A stretch of DNA of 64,000 nucleotides from Shewanella acanthi (GTDB lineage: Bacteria; Pseudomonadota; Gammaproteobacteria; Enterobacterales; Shewanellaceae). The first letter of the stretch is position 1, and every line of letters starts with the position of its first letter. Positions 9,957 through 19,712 of the stretch are shown here, in pieces. The stretch covers positions 3,410,001-3,474,000 of the forward strand of contig NZ_CP080413.1 in NCBI RefSeq assembly GCF_019457475.1, given 5' to 3'. The notes under the pieces are model-generated. The model did not search any database, was not told the origin of the DNA, and worked only from the letters and a program-made list of their open reading frames with translations. The translations under genes were made by a program, and so were the position numbers.

Positions 9957-10004
9957 GGGGATTGATTCCACTCATTAAGATCTGCGCGCAGCAAAATGGC
10001 CATC

Positions 10005-10034
10005 TTGAGTTGCTCTGTGTTGAGTTGCTCTGTG
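10005..10034. repeat. 15-bp tandem duplication upstream of ycaO
   Basis: TTGAGTTGCTCTGTG occurs twice in direct succession (10005-10019 and 10020-10034), about 50 bases before the ycaO start codon. It looks like a recent local duplication in the leader. Confidence 0.8.
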
Positions 10035-10162
10035 CCATCGCTGCCAATCGGCAATACTATCGTTCTGGGGGTGAATTATCGGTGTTTTTACGTCATTAGT
10101 CTTGGGTTTATTCGCCAACAATACTAACCATCTGTTTTTAAACTAAAACTAACCCAATAAAA

Positions 10163-10193
10163 AACGCCAACTTCATGGTTTGGAGTTGGCGTT
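10163..10193 (-). terminator. Intrinsic terminator of the siderophore receptor gene
   Basis: The stem AACGCCAACT / AGTTGGCGTT encloses 11 bases. On the minus strand it ends in a T-run, 27 bases after the receptor's stop codon. Confidence 0.85.
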
Positions 10194-10219
10194 GTTTTAA
10201 CCTATTCCGATTTTACGGC

Positions 10220-12355
10220 TTACCAGCTGTAGTTTAGGCTCGCGCTGATACGGCGTGATTCACCGTAGTAACAGGTACCTGAACCGCAACCGACAACATA
10301 TTCTTTATCGGCGAGGTTATTCAAGTTCAGCTGCAGGCTTAACTTAGAGCTAAAGGCGTAGCTTGCCATGGCATCCCACACAGTATAGCTAGACACACTG
10401 TAATTGAGCGGGTCAACCACTAAGCTCCAGTCGCTGCTGTTAGAGCGAGCAACGCTATCTACACTTGCACCCGTGTAACGCACACCCGCACCAAGGGTTA
10501 GGCCATCGATACCCAGACCCGCCATATCGTAATGTGCCCAAGCGCTCGCCATATTATGGGGAACCATTACGGTACGGCTGTCATTCGCACCCGAACGTGC
10601 ATCTAAGTAGGTGTAGTTTGCAGTTAAGCTTAAGTTGTCTGTCGCCTTAACTTTGGCTTCAATCTCAATACCTTGGGTATTTTGCTCATCCTGCTGTTGG
10701 TACAACACGCCATTGTCAGTTAAGGCACTGGTTAACGCGGCTTTTTGCTCTAGGTCGAACCAAGCAAGGTTGATGTAGCCATTCATCCACTCAGGGGTGT
10801 ACTTCATACCCACTTCGTATTGGCTGCTCTCAACTGGCTCATACAGCTTATTGGTTTGCCAGTTTAAGCTGCTCATCACATAGAAGGATTCTGAGTAGCT
10901 CACATAGGGCGACATACCGTTGTCCGCCTGGTACATCAGGCTGGCGTTCCAAGAGAATTGACCATCGTCGATCGCATCTTCAAATTGGCCTTTGTTTTCA
11001 ACGTCAAACCAATCGTAACGGGCACCCACGTTCGCTAACCAGCTATCGTTCCACTTAGTGTGGAATTGCGAGTAAACGCCAACTTGGTTTTTGGTAATTT
11101 CGTTATCGTACAGACTGCTGGTTAAGTCAGACACGTTGCCATAGGTTGGATTTAACGCATCAACGGTACCAACCCAAACGCCTAAACCATTACCTTTAAA
11201 ATCGTTCACGTGGTTTTGGTAATCCACACCCACCAGAAAACGGTTTTCAAACTTGTCGTTTTGCCATTCTGCGGTCGCGTTGTTATCGATGGTGAAACTT
11301 TCAACCGTACCGTCGTTGATTAGGGTATAGCGATTTAAGGTGTAAGGGTCTGCGTTCACATCCCACGCAGAGCCATAGGCAGACGAGCTATACAGATCTA
11401 AATCGGTATGGGCATAGTTCGCGTTTTGCTTCAGCGTCCAAGTGTCGTTGAGGTAATGACGTAACTGATAACCAAGAGAAAATTGAGTCTTCTCAAACTT
11501 ATCTTCGTCCGGCTCACCATAGTTGGTTGATGGGTCAATCGTCTCACCGTTCGGCAGTTCGAAACGGCTGCCATAAACCGGGAAGAAACCATTTTGTGGC
11601 ACGCCATCGTCCTTTAGGAAGGTCGATAACAGAGTCAGTGAAGTGTCTTCTGAAAAATCAATGGTATAGCTTGGCGCAATATAAACACGATCCGATTCAG
11701 TGCCATCAAGTTCACCTTCGCTTTGGTCAACCTTGGCCACTAAACGGTAACGCTGACTGCCATCGGCATTTACCCAGCCCGACACATCGGCGCCGAGTTC
11801 TAAATAATCCTTGTTACCCCCCGCCACATGAATGTTGCCCTGTGGCATATCGGTTGGTTTTTTCTGCACTGCGTTAATTAAACCGCCTGGCATGGCATCG
11901 CCGTACAGAACCGATGAAGCGCCCTTAATCAGCTCAACACGGTCTAAGCCGAAGGTCTCGACGGTCCAAGCAAAGAAGCCTTCTTTGTATAAACGGTTAC
12001 CATCGAGTAGCACACTTGGCTCAAAACCACGGATGTACATCCATTCGGCGTCGTTATCTGCGCCGTAGGGAGAAGTAAAACCCGCGGTATAACGGAAGGT
12101 TTCATCCAGTTTTTGGATGTCGCGCATTTCTATTTCACTGCGATCGATAATGTCTACCGACTGCGCCGTTTCGGCCATAGGGGCGGATTGCTTCAGGGCT
12201 GATGCCGTCACAACAATTGTTTCCATTGGCTTTTCTTCGGCTTTTGCCTCATCAGCCATCGCATTGGCAGCAAATGCCATCGACATTGGCAGTAAGCTGG
12301 CAAATAACGCGTTACGAATAGATAAACCTAACACTGTTGGACGTGTACCAACCAT
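10220..12355 (-). CDS. TonB-dependent siderophore receptor
   Basis: This is a ferric-siderophore receptor of about 711 residues in the outer membrane. The chosen start is ATG 12355 (MVGTRPTVLG), with GGAG upstream; a start seven codons earlier is possible. A signal peptide ends near ANAMADEAK. A TonB-box-like METIVVTAS leads into a plug domain with MYIRGFEPSVLLDGNRLYKEG and RVELIKGASSVLYGDAMPGG, then a barrel ending ISASLNYSW. The form is that of FpvA/FhuE-type receptors, though no N-terminal signalling domain is present. A Fur-box-like palindrome upstream predicts iron repression. The particular siderophore cannot be told. Confidence 0.9.
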   Translation of the reverse strand: MVGTRPTVLGLSIRNALFASLLPMSMAFAANAMADEAKAEEKPMETIVVTASALKQSAPMAETAQSVDIIDRSEIEMRDIQKLDETFRYTAGFTSPYGADNDAEWMYIRGFEPSVLLDGNRLYKEGFFAWTVETFGLDRVELIKGASSVLYGDAMPGGLINAVQKKPTDMPQGNIHVAGGNKDYLELGADVSGWVNADGSQRYRLVAKVDQSEGELDGTESDRVYIAPSYTIDFSEDTSLTLLSTFLKDDGVPQNGFFPVYGSRFELPNGETIDPSTNYGEPDEDKFEKTQFSLGYQLRHYLNDTWTLKQNANYAHTDLDLYSSSAYGSAWDVNADPYTLNRYTLINDGTVESFTIDNNATAEWQNDKFENRFLVGVDYQNHVNDFKGNGLGVWVGTVDALNPTYGNVSDLTSSLYDNEITKNQVGVYSQFHTKWNDSWLANVGARYDWFDVENKGQFEDAIDDGQFSWNASLMYQADNGMSPYVSYSESFYVMSSLNWQTNKLYEPVESSQYEVGMKYTPEWMNGYINLAWFDLEQKAALTSALTDNGVLYQQQDEQNTQGIEIEAKVKATDNLSLTANYTYLDARSGANDSRTVMVPHNMASAWAHYDMAGLGIDGLTLGAGVRYTGASVDSVARSNSSDWSLVVDPLNYSVSSYTVWDAMASYAFSSKLSLQLNLNNLADKEYVVGCGSGTCYYGESRRISASLNYSW

Positions 12356-12453
12356 GATCCCGATCTCCCGAAACATTCAATTATTGATAACCATTCCGAT
12401 TACCATTTCTAATAAGCCGGATTGTACTCCGAATTCTTAGGATGAAAAGCCAT

Positions 12454-12473
12454 TAATGAGAATTAATCTCAAT
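12454..12473 (-). promoter_or_regulatory. Probable Fur box
   Basis: The palindrome TGAGAATTAATCTCA, extended by AT-rich flanks, resembles Fur operators and lies about 100 bases before the siderophore receptor start codon. Binding by the ferric uptake regulator is inferred from the match and the gene type. Confidence 0.7.
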
Positions 12474-12646
12474 TTCATTGCTTAGATCAAATTTTCGGGG
12501 AATTTCTTAGGGATTTGTGCTTTAACCCATATAAACAAAAGGAAATTTAATGGGAACTTAAGCCATTCATCGACATTTTCAATTAGGCGTTGTCACTCAA
12601 ATAGCTGAGAGATAAAGGCGGTACAAATCCAGCTCTAGGCGATGCT

Positions 12647-13048
12647 TTACAGCTCAGCTTCAAATCGGGCAATACGCGCCTCAGCAAGCGTACACTCGGT
12701 AACTGACATTAGCTCGGCAAGCGTAATAGCAGGGTTTTCGGCGACCAGTCGTTTAAGTTTGGCCTCTAAGGGTTCTAGCTTATCGCTATGTTTTAAAAGG
12801 GCTTCATCGAGCTTTTTAAGCAGAAAGGTAAACTCACTATTAGTATTTTGCGCCTTTATCGTTAAGTAGCATTGCTGAACCAAAGGCGCACTGCCCTCCA
12901 AACTCCAATTGCGGGAACGACGTACCCGCTTAAGCTCGCAGTGATGATGAAGCGCCAGCGTTTGCGCATGCTTTACCGCCTCACGCCCGATACGGTGAAT
13001 GAGTGACGGCAGCGGAATGCTTATCTCATCTTTGGCTTTGTCATTCAT
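12647..13048 (-). CDS. Small RRF_GI-like (ribosome recycling factor family) protein
   Basis: This 133-residue cytosolic protein is mostly helical (IPLPSLIHRIGREAVKHAQTLA). From memory it resembles a small gammaproteobacterial family annotated as ribosome recycling factor family (RRF_GI). It is distinct from true RRF, which is about 185 residues. The C-terminal stretch AENPAITLAELMSVTECTLAEARIARFEAEL could be a small helix-turn-helix. Any role in translation is unproven. It stands alone with divergent flanks. Confidence 0.5.
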   Translation of the reverse strand: MNDKAKDEISIPLPSLIHRIGREAVKHAQTLALHHHCELKRVRRSRNWSLEGSAPLVQQCYLTIKAQNTNSEFTFLLKKLDEALLKHSDKLEPLEAKLKRLVAENPAITLAELMSVTECTLAEARIARFEAEL

Positions 13049-13306
13049 GAGGTTGGTGTCAATATAGTTGCTAAGGCGAACATACAGTTAAGCGTCAAGG
13101 ATGGCTGTAAAAGCTTGAGTGTACCCTTTCGGATTGACGATCAAAAGTAAGGCCTAAAATCGACAATCAAAGCCAAAGCGTGCTACCCGGTTCGAGGCTA
13201 GATTCAGCCCATCGACTTAAGTTTTGCTTCCTGAGAGTTGTGCCCTTGAGTGACGTGACGCGATTGCCTACAATAACGCAAATTTTCCTGACTACAGATA
13301 AAGATC

Positions 13307-13552
13307 ATGACTGACACTACAGCACAACCAGCATTACCGGATCGCCTTTCAGTTAACCCACGCAGCCCGCACCACGTGGCAGCAGTTTTCGAATTCGACG
13401 TAGGGATTCGTGTAAACGGTAAAGAACGTTTCGATGTTGAAGAATACTGCATCAGCGAAGGCTGGGTTAAAGTCCCAAGCAAATCTTTAGACCGTCGCGG
13501 ACAGCCATTACTGTTGACCATTAAAGGTACGGTTGAAGCCTTCTACCGTTAA
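13307..13552 (+). CDS. DUF3297 family protein
   Basis: This 81-residue protein with the motifs LPDRLSVNPRSPHHVAAVFE and VGIRVNGKERFDVEEYCISEGWVKV matches the DUF3297 family as I recall it. It has no signal peptide or membrane segment. The family's function is unknown. It is a monocistronic gene followed by a strong terminator. Codon use resembles the surrounding core genes. Confidence 0.8.
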   Translation: MTDTTAQPALPDRLSVNPRSPHHVAAVFEFDVGIRVNGKERFDVEEYCISEGWVKVPSKSLDRRGQPLLLTIKGTVEAFYR

Positions 13553-13605
13553 TCTTCCGGTCTATGGCTTAAGCTTAAGCACCAGGCCAAAAGCACAACA
13601 TACAC

Positions 13606-13656
13606 ATCGGGGCCCACTGTTAACTCGAAAGAGTTTACGAATGTGCCCCGATTTTT
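13606..13656. terminator. Terminator between DUF3297 and the class II aldolase gene
   Basis: The outer stem ATCGGGGC / GCCCCGAT closes a long arm that holds an inner CTCGAAAGAG hairpin. TTTTT follows on the plus strand. It serves the convergent genes on either side. Confidence 0.8.
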
Positions 13657-13687
13657 ATTCGAATTTTTAACCGTTTAAGCCAATCGC

Positions 13688-14443
13688 TTAGTCGGCGTAA
13701 CCCGGATTAACGCGATCTAATTTACGTAATAACGCGGGCCAAGCTAAGGCGCCGCCGATATTGCGCGTCACTTGCGCCGCCTGTGCCTGCGCGGTTTCGA
13801 TAATTGCAGGATGCACTGTTGTCAGCTCGCCACCCGCCTGCGCACGCACTTGGATCATACAAGTCGCTTCGAAGAAATACATATTCACAAAAGCATCGGC
13901 AATGGTTGAGGCCGCAGTCAACAGACCATGATTACGCAGCATCAAAAAGCTCTTATCACCTAAATCACGCACCAAGCGCGGCTTTTCATCTTCGCGCAGC
14001 GCCACACCTTCGTAATCGTGGTAACCCAGTGATGACAGCACCAGAATCGACTGCTGGGATATAGGCAACACCCCTTCTTTTTGCGCCGATACTGCCACGC
14101 CGTTGATGCTGTGGGTGTGCAGTACGCAGAGGGCATTTTCACGGGCGGCATGCACTGCACTGTGAATAGTAAAGCCCGCAGGATTGATATCGTACTCGCT
14201 GTCCATCACCTTGTTACCGTTAAGGTCGACCTTCACTAGGCTAGAAGCGGTGATTTCATCGAAGGTCATGCCATAAGGATTAATCAGAAAATGGTGCTCA
14301 GGGCCTGGCACACGGGCAGAAATATGGGTAAAAATCAGGTCGTCCCAACCATAGAGGGCGACTAAACGGTAGCAGGCGGCAAGGTCGACACGCTGTTGCC
14401 ACTCTTCTGCGCTAACAAGATCTTTTACGGATGCGGATGTCAT
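13688..14443 (-). CDS. Class II aldolase/adducin family protein
   Basis: This 251-residue protein has the FucA/AraD/adducin fold. The zinc ligands of the family are present: the His pair in VLHTHSINGVAV (about residue 107) and the His in FLMLRNHGLLTAA (about 168). The region FTHISARVPG near the N terminus should bind substrate. Family members cleave or epimerise sugar phosphates such as fuculose-1-phosphate and ribulose-5-phosphate, or act on related small molecules. The neighbours give no pathway, so the substrate is unknown. Confidence 0.82.
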   Translation of the reverse strand: MTSASVKDLVSAEEWQQRVDLAACYRLVALYGWDDLIFTHISARVPGPEHHFLINPYGMTFDEITASSLVKVDLNGNKVMDSEYDINPAGFTIHSAVHAARENALCVLHTHSINGVAVSAQKEGVLPISQQSILVLSSLGYHDYEGVALREDEKPRLVRDLGDKSFLMLRNHGLLTAASTIADAFVNMYFFEATCMIQVRAQAGGELTTVHPAIIETAQAQAAQVTRNIGGALAWPALLRKLDRVNPGYAD

Positions 14444-14742
14444 GGGTAATTCCTTTTGTCTTTATTGTTGTAATAGGTGGTGTGAGTTAACCCGACTTGG
14501 CGCGATAGCGTCCCACTCCCCCATAAGCCTAATGCTTAGCTCAAGGTGAGACTCTGGTGATTAATTCCTGGTTATCAATTCCTAGTCATTAATCCTTGGT
14601 CATTAAATTCTGCAACGCCAAGCTGCTACAGGGTCAAACTCCACTATTCAAGCAAAAAGCTACGCCTAGGACAACAGATTGTTAACATTACTTCGATTAG
14701 AACTGCGCATGGCGGCACCTTTTGGATTTATAGTCATAGATG

Positions 14743-15813
14743 TCATTTAAAATGAAACTCACCAACGAAAGACTCTGGAATAAGAAGACTCTCAGGTGTC
14801 GATGCAAATATAAAGAAAGGGGCGCTAATGTCCGTTGGCAAATTACTAACTGCGAGTTCATCATTTTGCGCCAAGCAGGTATACCCCAAATCTTGGTAGT
14901 TATAGTCCCCAGGGACATAAACATCGACCACATAGAAATTCTCAATAATGTTGCCATCATCATCTGTAATATCTTGAACAAGACTTGCAGTAATGGGGGA
15001 AACTGCAGTAGATGAATCAGCCTCAAGACTAAAATCACGCATTTGTTCGAAAGAGGTAAACGCAGGGTATAAATAAACTGCATGGACAAAATCTGAGCCC
15101 CAGGCTGCCGCCTCACACTCTGCCATAACAGTGTCACTCACTGTGCCCCAAATGACTGAAAATTTAGTCGCATAATCAAGAACCACACTGCTCTTGTTAA
15201 TACTCCAATAGGCCTGTTCTCCAACAGGTTCCTGTAACCCCTTAAACAAATCAAAATCTGCAACAAATCGGTTGGAATTATAAGCATAGTTACGTGGAAG
15301 TTCGTTGATTGAAATCTTTTCAGCAAAAACAAAGCTGCCTGTATCGCTTTCTGCTGCCACTGTTCCACCACAGTTGCTCTCATTCTCGATAACTAATCCA
15401 TAAATGGCGCCATCACGCGTTTTCACATGTGAACCATTGGTATTAGGTTCCATATTATTTTGGATATATATACAAACTTGGTACTCGCCAGCAGGTATCG
15501 GTTGTTCTTCGATTAAATAATCGACCTTAGCACCTCGATATTCCATTAGATGGACAAGCCTATACCCGCCATCGGCAGCGACATCAAAGAAATAACTGTT
15601 GGTGTCACCCTTTAACACTACCTGCTTAAAGACAATATTGACGGCCTCTACATCACCGGGACTATCTGAAACCCCAAGAAAAAAGGTCGGAGAAGTATTT
15701 TTAATGGGAACGGGGCCAGTAATATCAACGTGTTCAGGGTAAGATGTGGAATCATTGCAGCCTGTTAATGCTAGAGTAAAAATGGCCGCAATAGGTGTAG
15801 ATGAAGTATTCAT
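14743..15813 (-). CDS. DUF4382-type lipoprotein
   Basis: The start ATG 15811-15813 (MNTSSTPIAAIF) has AAGGGAGC 5 bases upstream. An earlier in-frame ATG would add seven residues and lacks such a site. The N terminus is a lipoprotein signal with lipobox LTGC, so the mature protein is membrane-anchored. Residues about 45-150 (FLGVSDSPGDVEAVNIVFKQ, with IPAGEYQVCIYI) look like DUF4382, a beta-rich domain of unknown function. The rest is low in recognisable motifs. It has no clear operon partner. Confidence 0.65.
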   Translation of the reverse strand: MNTSSTPIAAIFTLALTGCNDSTSYPEHVDITGPVPIKNTSPTFFLGVSDSPGDVEAVNIVFKQVVLKGDTNSYFFDVAADGGYRLVHLMEYRGAKVDYLIEEQPIPAGEYQVCIYIQNNMEPNTNGSHVKTRDGAIYGLVIENESNCGGTVAAESDTGSFVFAEKISINELPRNYAYNSNRFVADFDLFKGLQEPVGEQAYWSINKSSVVLDYATKFSVIWGTVSDTVMAECEAAAWGSDFVHAVYLYPAFTSFEQMRDFSLEADSSTAVSPITASLVQDITDDDGNIIENFYVVDVYVPGDYNYQDLGYTCLAQNDELAVSNLPTDISAPFFIFASTPESLLIPESFVGEFHFK

Positions 15814-16122
15814 AGAAGCTCCCTTTAGGATCAAAAAAATCGGCTCGAAAAATTGATATCTAAAGACAAACCCTAAAGAACAAAGCGCACAGATATTGTT
15901 TAAATCCCAAAGAGGCAGCGCGAATACTATATTAGTTACAACTGAATGAAGTTTAGAATGCGCAGCTATGGAAGTCGAATTTCCACCATACCAATATGGA
16001 AATTTATCGAGGAAAACAAGCCAACCTGATTAACCCTAATTAGGTTGGCAGGACTGCGAAATAACCGCATTTGAATAAAGCGAATCACGAAAAGTGAAAC
16101 AACGGAACGTTAAGCAATCACC
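15814..16122. other. Intergenic region with one hairpin
   Basis: No gene is seen. A 7-bp stem with a 14-base loop (CCAACCT / AGGTTGG, 16021-16048) lies downstream of the aldo/keto reductase gene. It lacks a T-run, so it is only a weak terminator candidate. Confidence 0.5.
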
Positions 16123-17007
16123 TTAAGCGGGAACCGCCATCTTCATATTGCTCTCATAAACTGTATCTGGGTTACCGCCGTATCTATGATTTCGGTTTAA
16201 CTGATTAATTGCATTGATATCATCAAGAGTTAATTCGAAGCCCGATAAGCCTAAGTTGGCGATAATATTTTTATCGCTCTCGCCCTTTGGGATCGCCATA
16301 CGTCCCTGCTGCAAATTCCATTTAAGGATAACCTGCGCCGGAGTCACACCATAACGCTCGGCAATGGCAATAATCGCGGCATCGGCCAGCGGTTTTTGGC
16401 TCAGCTCTACCCCACTCCAAGTGCCAGTTCCTAAAGGTGACCAGCAGGACACCACTATGCCCTTCTCGTTACAATAATCACATAGAGGTTGTTGGGTCAG
16501 ATAAGGATGCAATTCAATCTGATTGCAAACGGGTTTAATGCGCGCAAAGGAGAGTAAATCCTCAATATCCGACTGCCTAAAGTTCGACAAACCTAAGTAA
16601 CGAAGCTTGCCCGCATCCACGCTTTGCTCCATCGCCGCCCAAGTCTCGCGGGTCTTACTCGGCACAGGCCAGTGCACTAAAAACAGGTCGATATAATCCA
16701 GCTCAAGACGCGCAAGGCTGGCATCGATTGAGGCTAAAGTCGACTCAAAACCTTGGTCGCAGTCCCACACTTTAGTGACCACAAAAAATTCTTCACGGGG
16801 AATGCCCGACAGCTTAATCGCCTTACCCACACTGCGCTCGTTGCCATACAAAGAGGCGGTATCGATATGGCGATATCCCGCCTTAATGGCCTTTAAAATG
16901 GTCTGCACTACATAATCATCATCCTGCTGCCAATCGCCGATGGCACAAGTGCCAAAACCTAAGGCGGGGAATGAAAAACCATCCTGCAATACAATCTGCT
17001 GTAACAT
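16123..17007 (-). CDS. Aldo/keto reductase
   Basis: The start ATG 17005-17007 (MLQQIVLQDGFSFPALGFGT) is favoured over one 26 codons earlier because a GGAG site precedes it and the family begins here. The product is about 294 residues, a TIM-barrel NADPH-dependent reductase. Signatures include GYRHIDTASLYGNERSVGKAI with the catalytic Asp and Tyr, FFVVTKVWD with the Lys, and LVHWPVP with the His. The C-terminal IPKGESDKNIIANL binds the cofactor phosphate. It reduces aldehydes or ketones; the natural substrate is unknown. Confidence 0.88.
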   Translation of the reverse strand: MLQQIVLQDGFSFPALGFGTCAIGDWQQDDDYVVQTILKAIKAGYRHIDTASLYGNERSVGKAIKLSGIPREEFFVVTKVWDCDQGFESTLASIDASLARLELDYIDLFLVHWPVPSKTRETWAAMEQSVDAGKLRYLGLSNFRQSDIEDLLSFARIKPVCNQIELHPYLTQQPLCDYCNEKGIVVSCWSPLGTGTWSGVELSQKPLADAAIIAIAERYGVTPAQVILKWNLQQGRMAIPKGESDKNIIANLGLSGFELTLDDINAINQLNRNHRYGGNPDTVYESNMKMAVPA

Positions 17008-17418
17008 GGAAAATGCTCCAAAACGTGTGTGCCACATTCGCTTGGCACAGTAAAAAGTACCGCAAAGCTTACGCCTAAGATCCAAAGCTCGCCAGCATCC
17101 TTAATGAAAGGTCGATAGAAACATCAAGGCATCAAGGCATCAAGCTAGGTAAAGTTTGACTGACGAAATACCGTATAAGCACCCATAACCCAGTCATTGT
17201 CAGCTTCCACGAATATGGGAAGTAACCCAAGCCTTTATTTAAAAAGATTTTTCTGGTTAATTTTGATTGATTGCGGAATTGACTACGGGTTAAAGTATGA
17301 GCAATTAAGGGATTAGCGCACATAGCGCCTTTTGCATCATTTGGCTCTTTCGATCTTCGAATAAGAACATCGACCTAGGTATCAAATAAGGGCACAAACA
17401 AAGGCATCAAGGACGACA
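17008..17418. other. Divergent intergenic region with short tandem repeat
   Basis: No gene is supported. Near 17122-17145 the unit CATCAAGG occurs three times in tandem (the last copy ends in C), and another similar copy lies near 17404. The region should hold the promoters of the reductase and NERD genes. Confidence 0.5.
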
Positions 17419-18321
17419 ATGACCGATTTTGAAGGCAATATCTTATCCGTCGCAATAATCATCTCCAGCACCTTCATTCTGGTGGGCTTGGTCTATCTAC
17501 TACTCAGACACCGTGATGCCACAGTAAAACTCCCCGTGGATCGCGAGCAGTTGATCCGCATCCCCGCCTTTGGTTTGCAGCAACAAATTCAAAATCTGCA
17601 AATGGACTTAATGGCTAACATAATGTTGGGCTTGATGATTGTGTGTATGCCCTTCGCAATAAGCAGCATTAAAGCGCATATCGTAGTGGGTAATTTCCCG
17701 TGGCTATTTTTCTTCACCGCTGTGATGGGATTGATTTATTGCGGCTTTAAAATAGGGAAGCAGTTTTCAAAACTCACCAAACTACGCCTCGGCCACACGG
17801 CCGAAATTGCCACCGCTAATGAACTGATTGGCCTGCAAGCCTTGGGCTATCAAGTGTTCCATGACATTCAAGCCGACGGCTTTAATATCGACCACTTAGC
17901 CGTAGGCAAAAACGGCGTATTTGCGATTGAAACCAAGGGACGCCATAAGCGGCACAAAGACCTTAAGAAAACAAAAGAAGCGAGCAATAAGGGTTATAAG
18001 CTGTTCTATAAAGAGGGGCAATTACAATTCCCGTCGTGGACTGAAACTAAACCCTTAGAACAGGCCGAACGTCAGTCAAAGTGGGTCAGTGACTGGTTAA
18101 CCAAAGCCACAGGAACACCAGTATCCTCAACCCCAGTACTCGTATTCCCCGGCTGGTATGTCATGAGCCAATCGAAACCACCGTTCCCGATCCTTAACCA
18201 CAAGCAACTAGTCGGCACTATCCCAACACTCAAAAACCAAGCCCTAACCCAGCAACAAGTCGACACCATCATCTATCAAGTCGCCCAAAGATGCCTAAGT
18301 AAAAGCGAGGTTAGTAAGTAA
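17419..18321 (+). CDS. Membrane-anchored NERD-domain protein
   Basis: This 300-residue protein has an N-terminal membrane segment (residues 8-27) and two more at about 65-115, then a cytosolic domain. Residues about 133-250 are a nuclease-related domain (NERD): HTAEIATANELIGLQALGYQ, FNIDHLAVGKNGVFAIETKG and the nearby Lys residues give the D...ExK pattern of restriction-like nucleases. Proteins of this design are common, but their substrate is not established. It is the last gene with normal base composition before the AT-rich operon to its right. Confidence 0.75.
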   Translation: MTDFEGNILSVAIIISSTFILVGLVYLLLRHRDATVKLPVDREQLIRIPAFGLQQQIQNLQMDLMANIMLGLMIVCMPFAISSIKAHIVVGNFPWLFFFTAVMGLIYCGFKIGKQFSKLTKLRLGHTAEIATANELIGLQALGYQVFHDIQADGFNIDHLAVGKNGVFAIETKGRHKRHKDLKKTKEASNKGYKLFYKEGQLQFPSWTETKPLEQAERQSKWVSDWLTKATGTPVSSTPVLVFPGWYVMSQSKPPFPILNHKQLVGTIPTLKNQALTQQQVDTIIYQVAQRCLSKSEVSK

Positions 18322-18451
18322 TATGGATTAAAAAAACTATAGTTCGCCATATTAAACTTCCTAAAAATCGATAACTGATAATAATTTTTAAATAAAAGAC
18401 ACTCAAGTTATCATAGACTATTAAAGTAACTAACAAATAAGGAGAGGAACT

Positions 18452-19711
18452 TTGGGAGGGAATCCGCTAAGGGTTGCAGTTGTAAGCGATCTTCACTTTG
18501 TTAACAACGAAGCAGTTATTGATGGCGATAGAGCCTCTTGGCTAGTATTTTCAGAAAATGATGGGTTAAGTAAGAATAACTTCTGGTCATCTTTATTAGA
18601 TAAAATTGAAAGAGAAAATATTAAAGCAGATCTATTAGTTTGCCCTGGCGATATAACAACTCATTCAGAAATTAGTGCTTTGAATTTCGCTTGGAGTAAA
18701 TTAAATGAACTCGCGATAAAATTAGGATGCAGTGTCTTAGTTACAGCAACAGGAAATCATGATGTTCAAAGCCGACTAAATGTTCATTCCAAAAATACAA
18801 TAAGAGAACTAAATAATAACAATGATTTGTTCGAAAATTTAAAACAGTTAAAGCCTCCATATCCACTCGTTGACCTTTCAACCTTTGATGAATCTAGTGC
18901 GCATTTGAGAAGAGTTCACTACTTTGGTACAGACTTTTTGTTATTTGATTCAAATCCTGATTATCGCCTAGTTGTTTTTAATAGTTGTGCTCGGCATACA
19001 TCCTCGCCAAATGACTATGAGCGAGGTTATTTAGCGAATTCCACCTTACAATGGTTAGAGGATGCAGTTAAAAGCGTCTATGACCACAAAAATAAAAAAC
19101 CAAGTATTTTTGTTTGTCACCATCACCCCATACAACATGATGAACTTGGCACCGGTTCATATGATTTTATTAAGGGTGGTAATAAACTTATTGAAATGCT
19201 GAGTAATTATGGTTCGTGGATCGTAATACATGGCCACAAACATCATGCAAAATTAACCTATCATTCGGTTGGGAGTAAAAAGACTGTTGTATTTGCTGCG
19301 GGAACTTTATCGGCACATAAACAAAGCCTAGGAAATAATTTTACCAATCAATTCTATATAATAGACATTAATAAGGAAAAAACAAAAGGTACATTAGAGG
19401 GCTACTTTAATGTATACAGTTGGAAAGGTAGTCAATGGTCATTAACAAAAAGTAAAAATGAAGGTGTATTTACTGGCATTGGATTTGGTGATATTGGATG
19501 TTTAGAAGATTTAGCAGACGCTATCGCTAAAGAGGTTTATAGTGTAAATAGATTACAGTGGAATGTAGTTGTAGAAAAACTGCCCCAACTAAAAAAATGT
19601 CTACCAAAAGATTTAGAGCTTTTATCTATATATCTTCAAGATGAACACAATATTGACATAAGCATGAATGAGCAGTTTGAGTACGATTATTTAGACAGGG
19701 CTAAAATTTAA
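18452..19711 (+). CDS. Metallophosphoesterase, first gene of an uncharacterised three-gene operon
   Basis: This 419-residue calcineurin-like phosphoesterase starts at TTG with AAGGAG 9 bases upstream. All metal-binding motifs are present: VVSDLHF (DxH), VCPGDITTH (GD), ATGNHDVQ (GNHD), FVCHHHPIQHD and VIHGHKHHAK (GHxH). It is therefore likely an active two-metal hydrolase for nucleic acids, nucleotides or phosphoproteins. The last 120 residues match nothing I recognise. The gene is AT-rich compared with the core genome. One base separates it from the ATPase gene, so the two products probably act together. Confidence 0.88.
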   Translation: MGGNPLRVAVVSDLHFVNNEAVIDGDRASWLVFSENDGLSKNNFWSSLLDKIERENIKADLLVCPGDITTHSEISALNFAWSKLNELAIKLGCSVLVTATGNHDVQSRLNVHSKNTIRELNNNNDLFENLKQLKPPYPLVDLSTFDESSAHLRRVHYFGTDFLLFDSNPDYRLVVFNSCARHTSSPNDYERGYLANSTLQWLEDAVKSVYDHKNKKPSIFVCHHHPIQHDELGTGSYDFIKGGNKLIEMLSNYGSWIVIHGHKHHAKLTYHSVGSKKTVVFAAGTLSAHKQSLGNNFTNQFYIIDINKEKTKGTLEGYFNVYSWKGSQWSLTKSKNEGVFTGIGFGDIGCLEDLADAIAKEVYSVNRLQWNVVVEKLPQLKKCLPKDLELLSIYLQDEHNIDISMNEQFEYDYLDRAKI

Positions 19712-19712
19712 A

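Noticed and set aside
14697..15383. Open frames overlapping the DUF4382 lipoprotein on both strands
   Set aside because: They are shadows of the lipoprotein gene, which has the lipobox and ribosome site.
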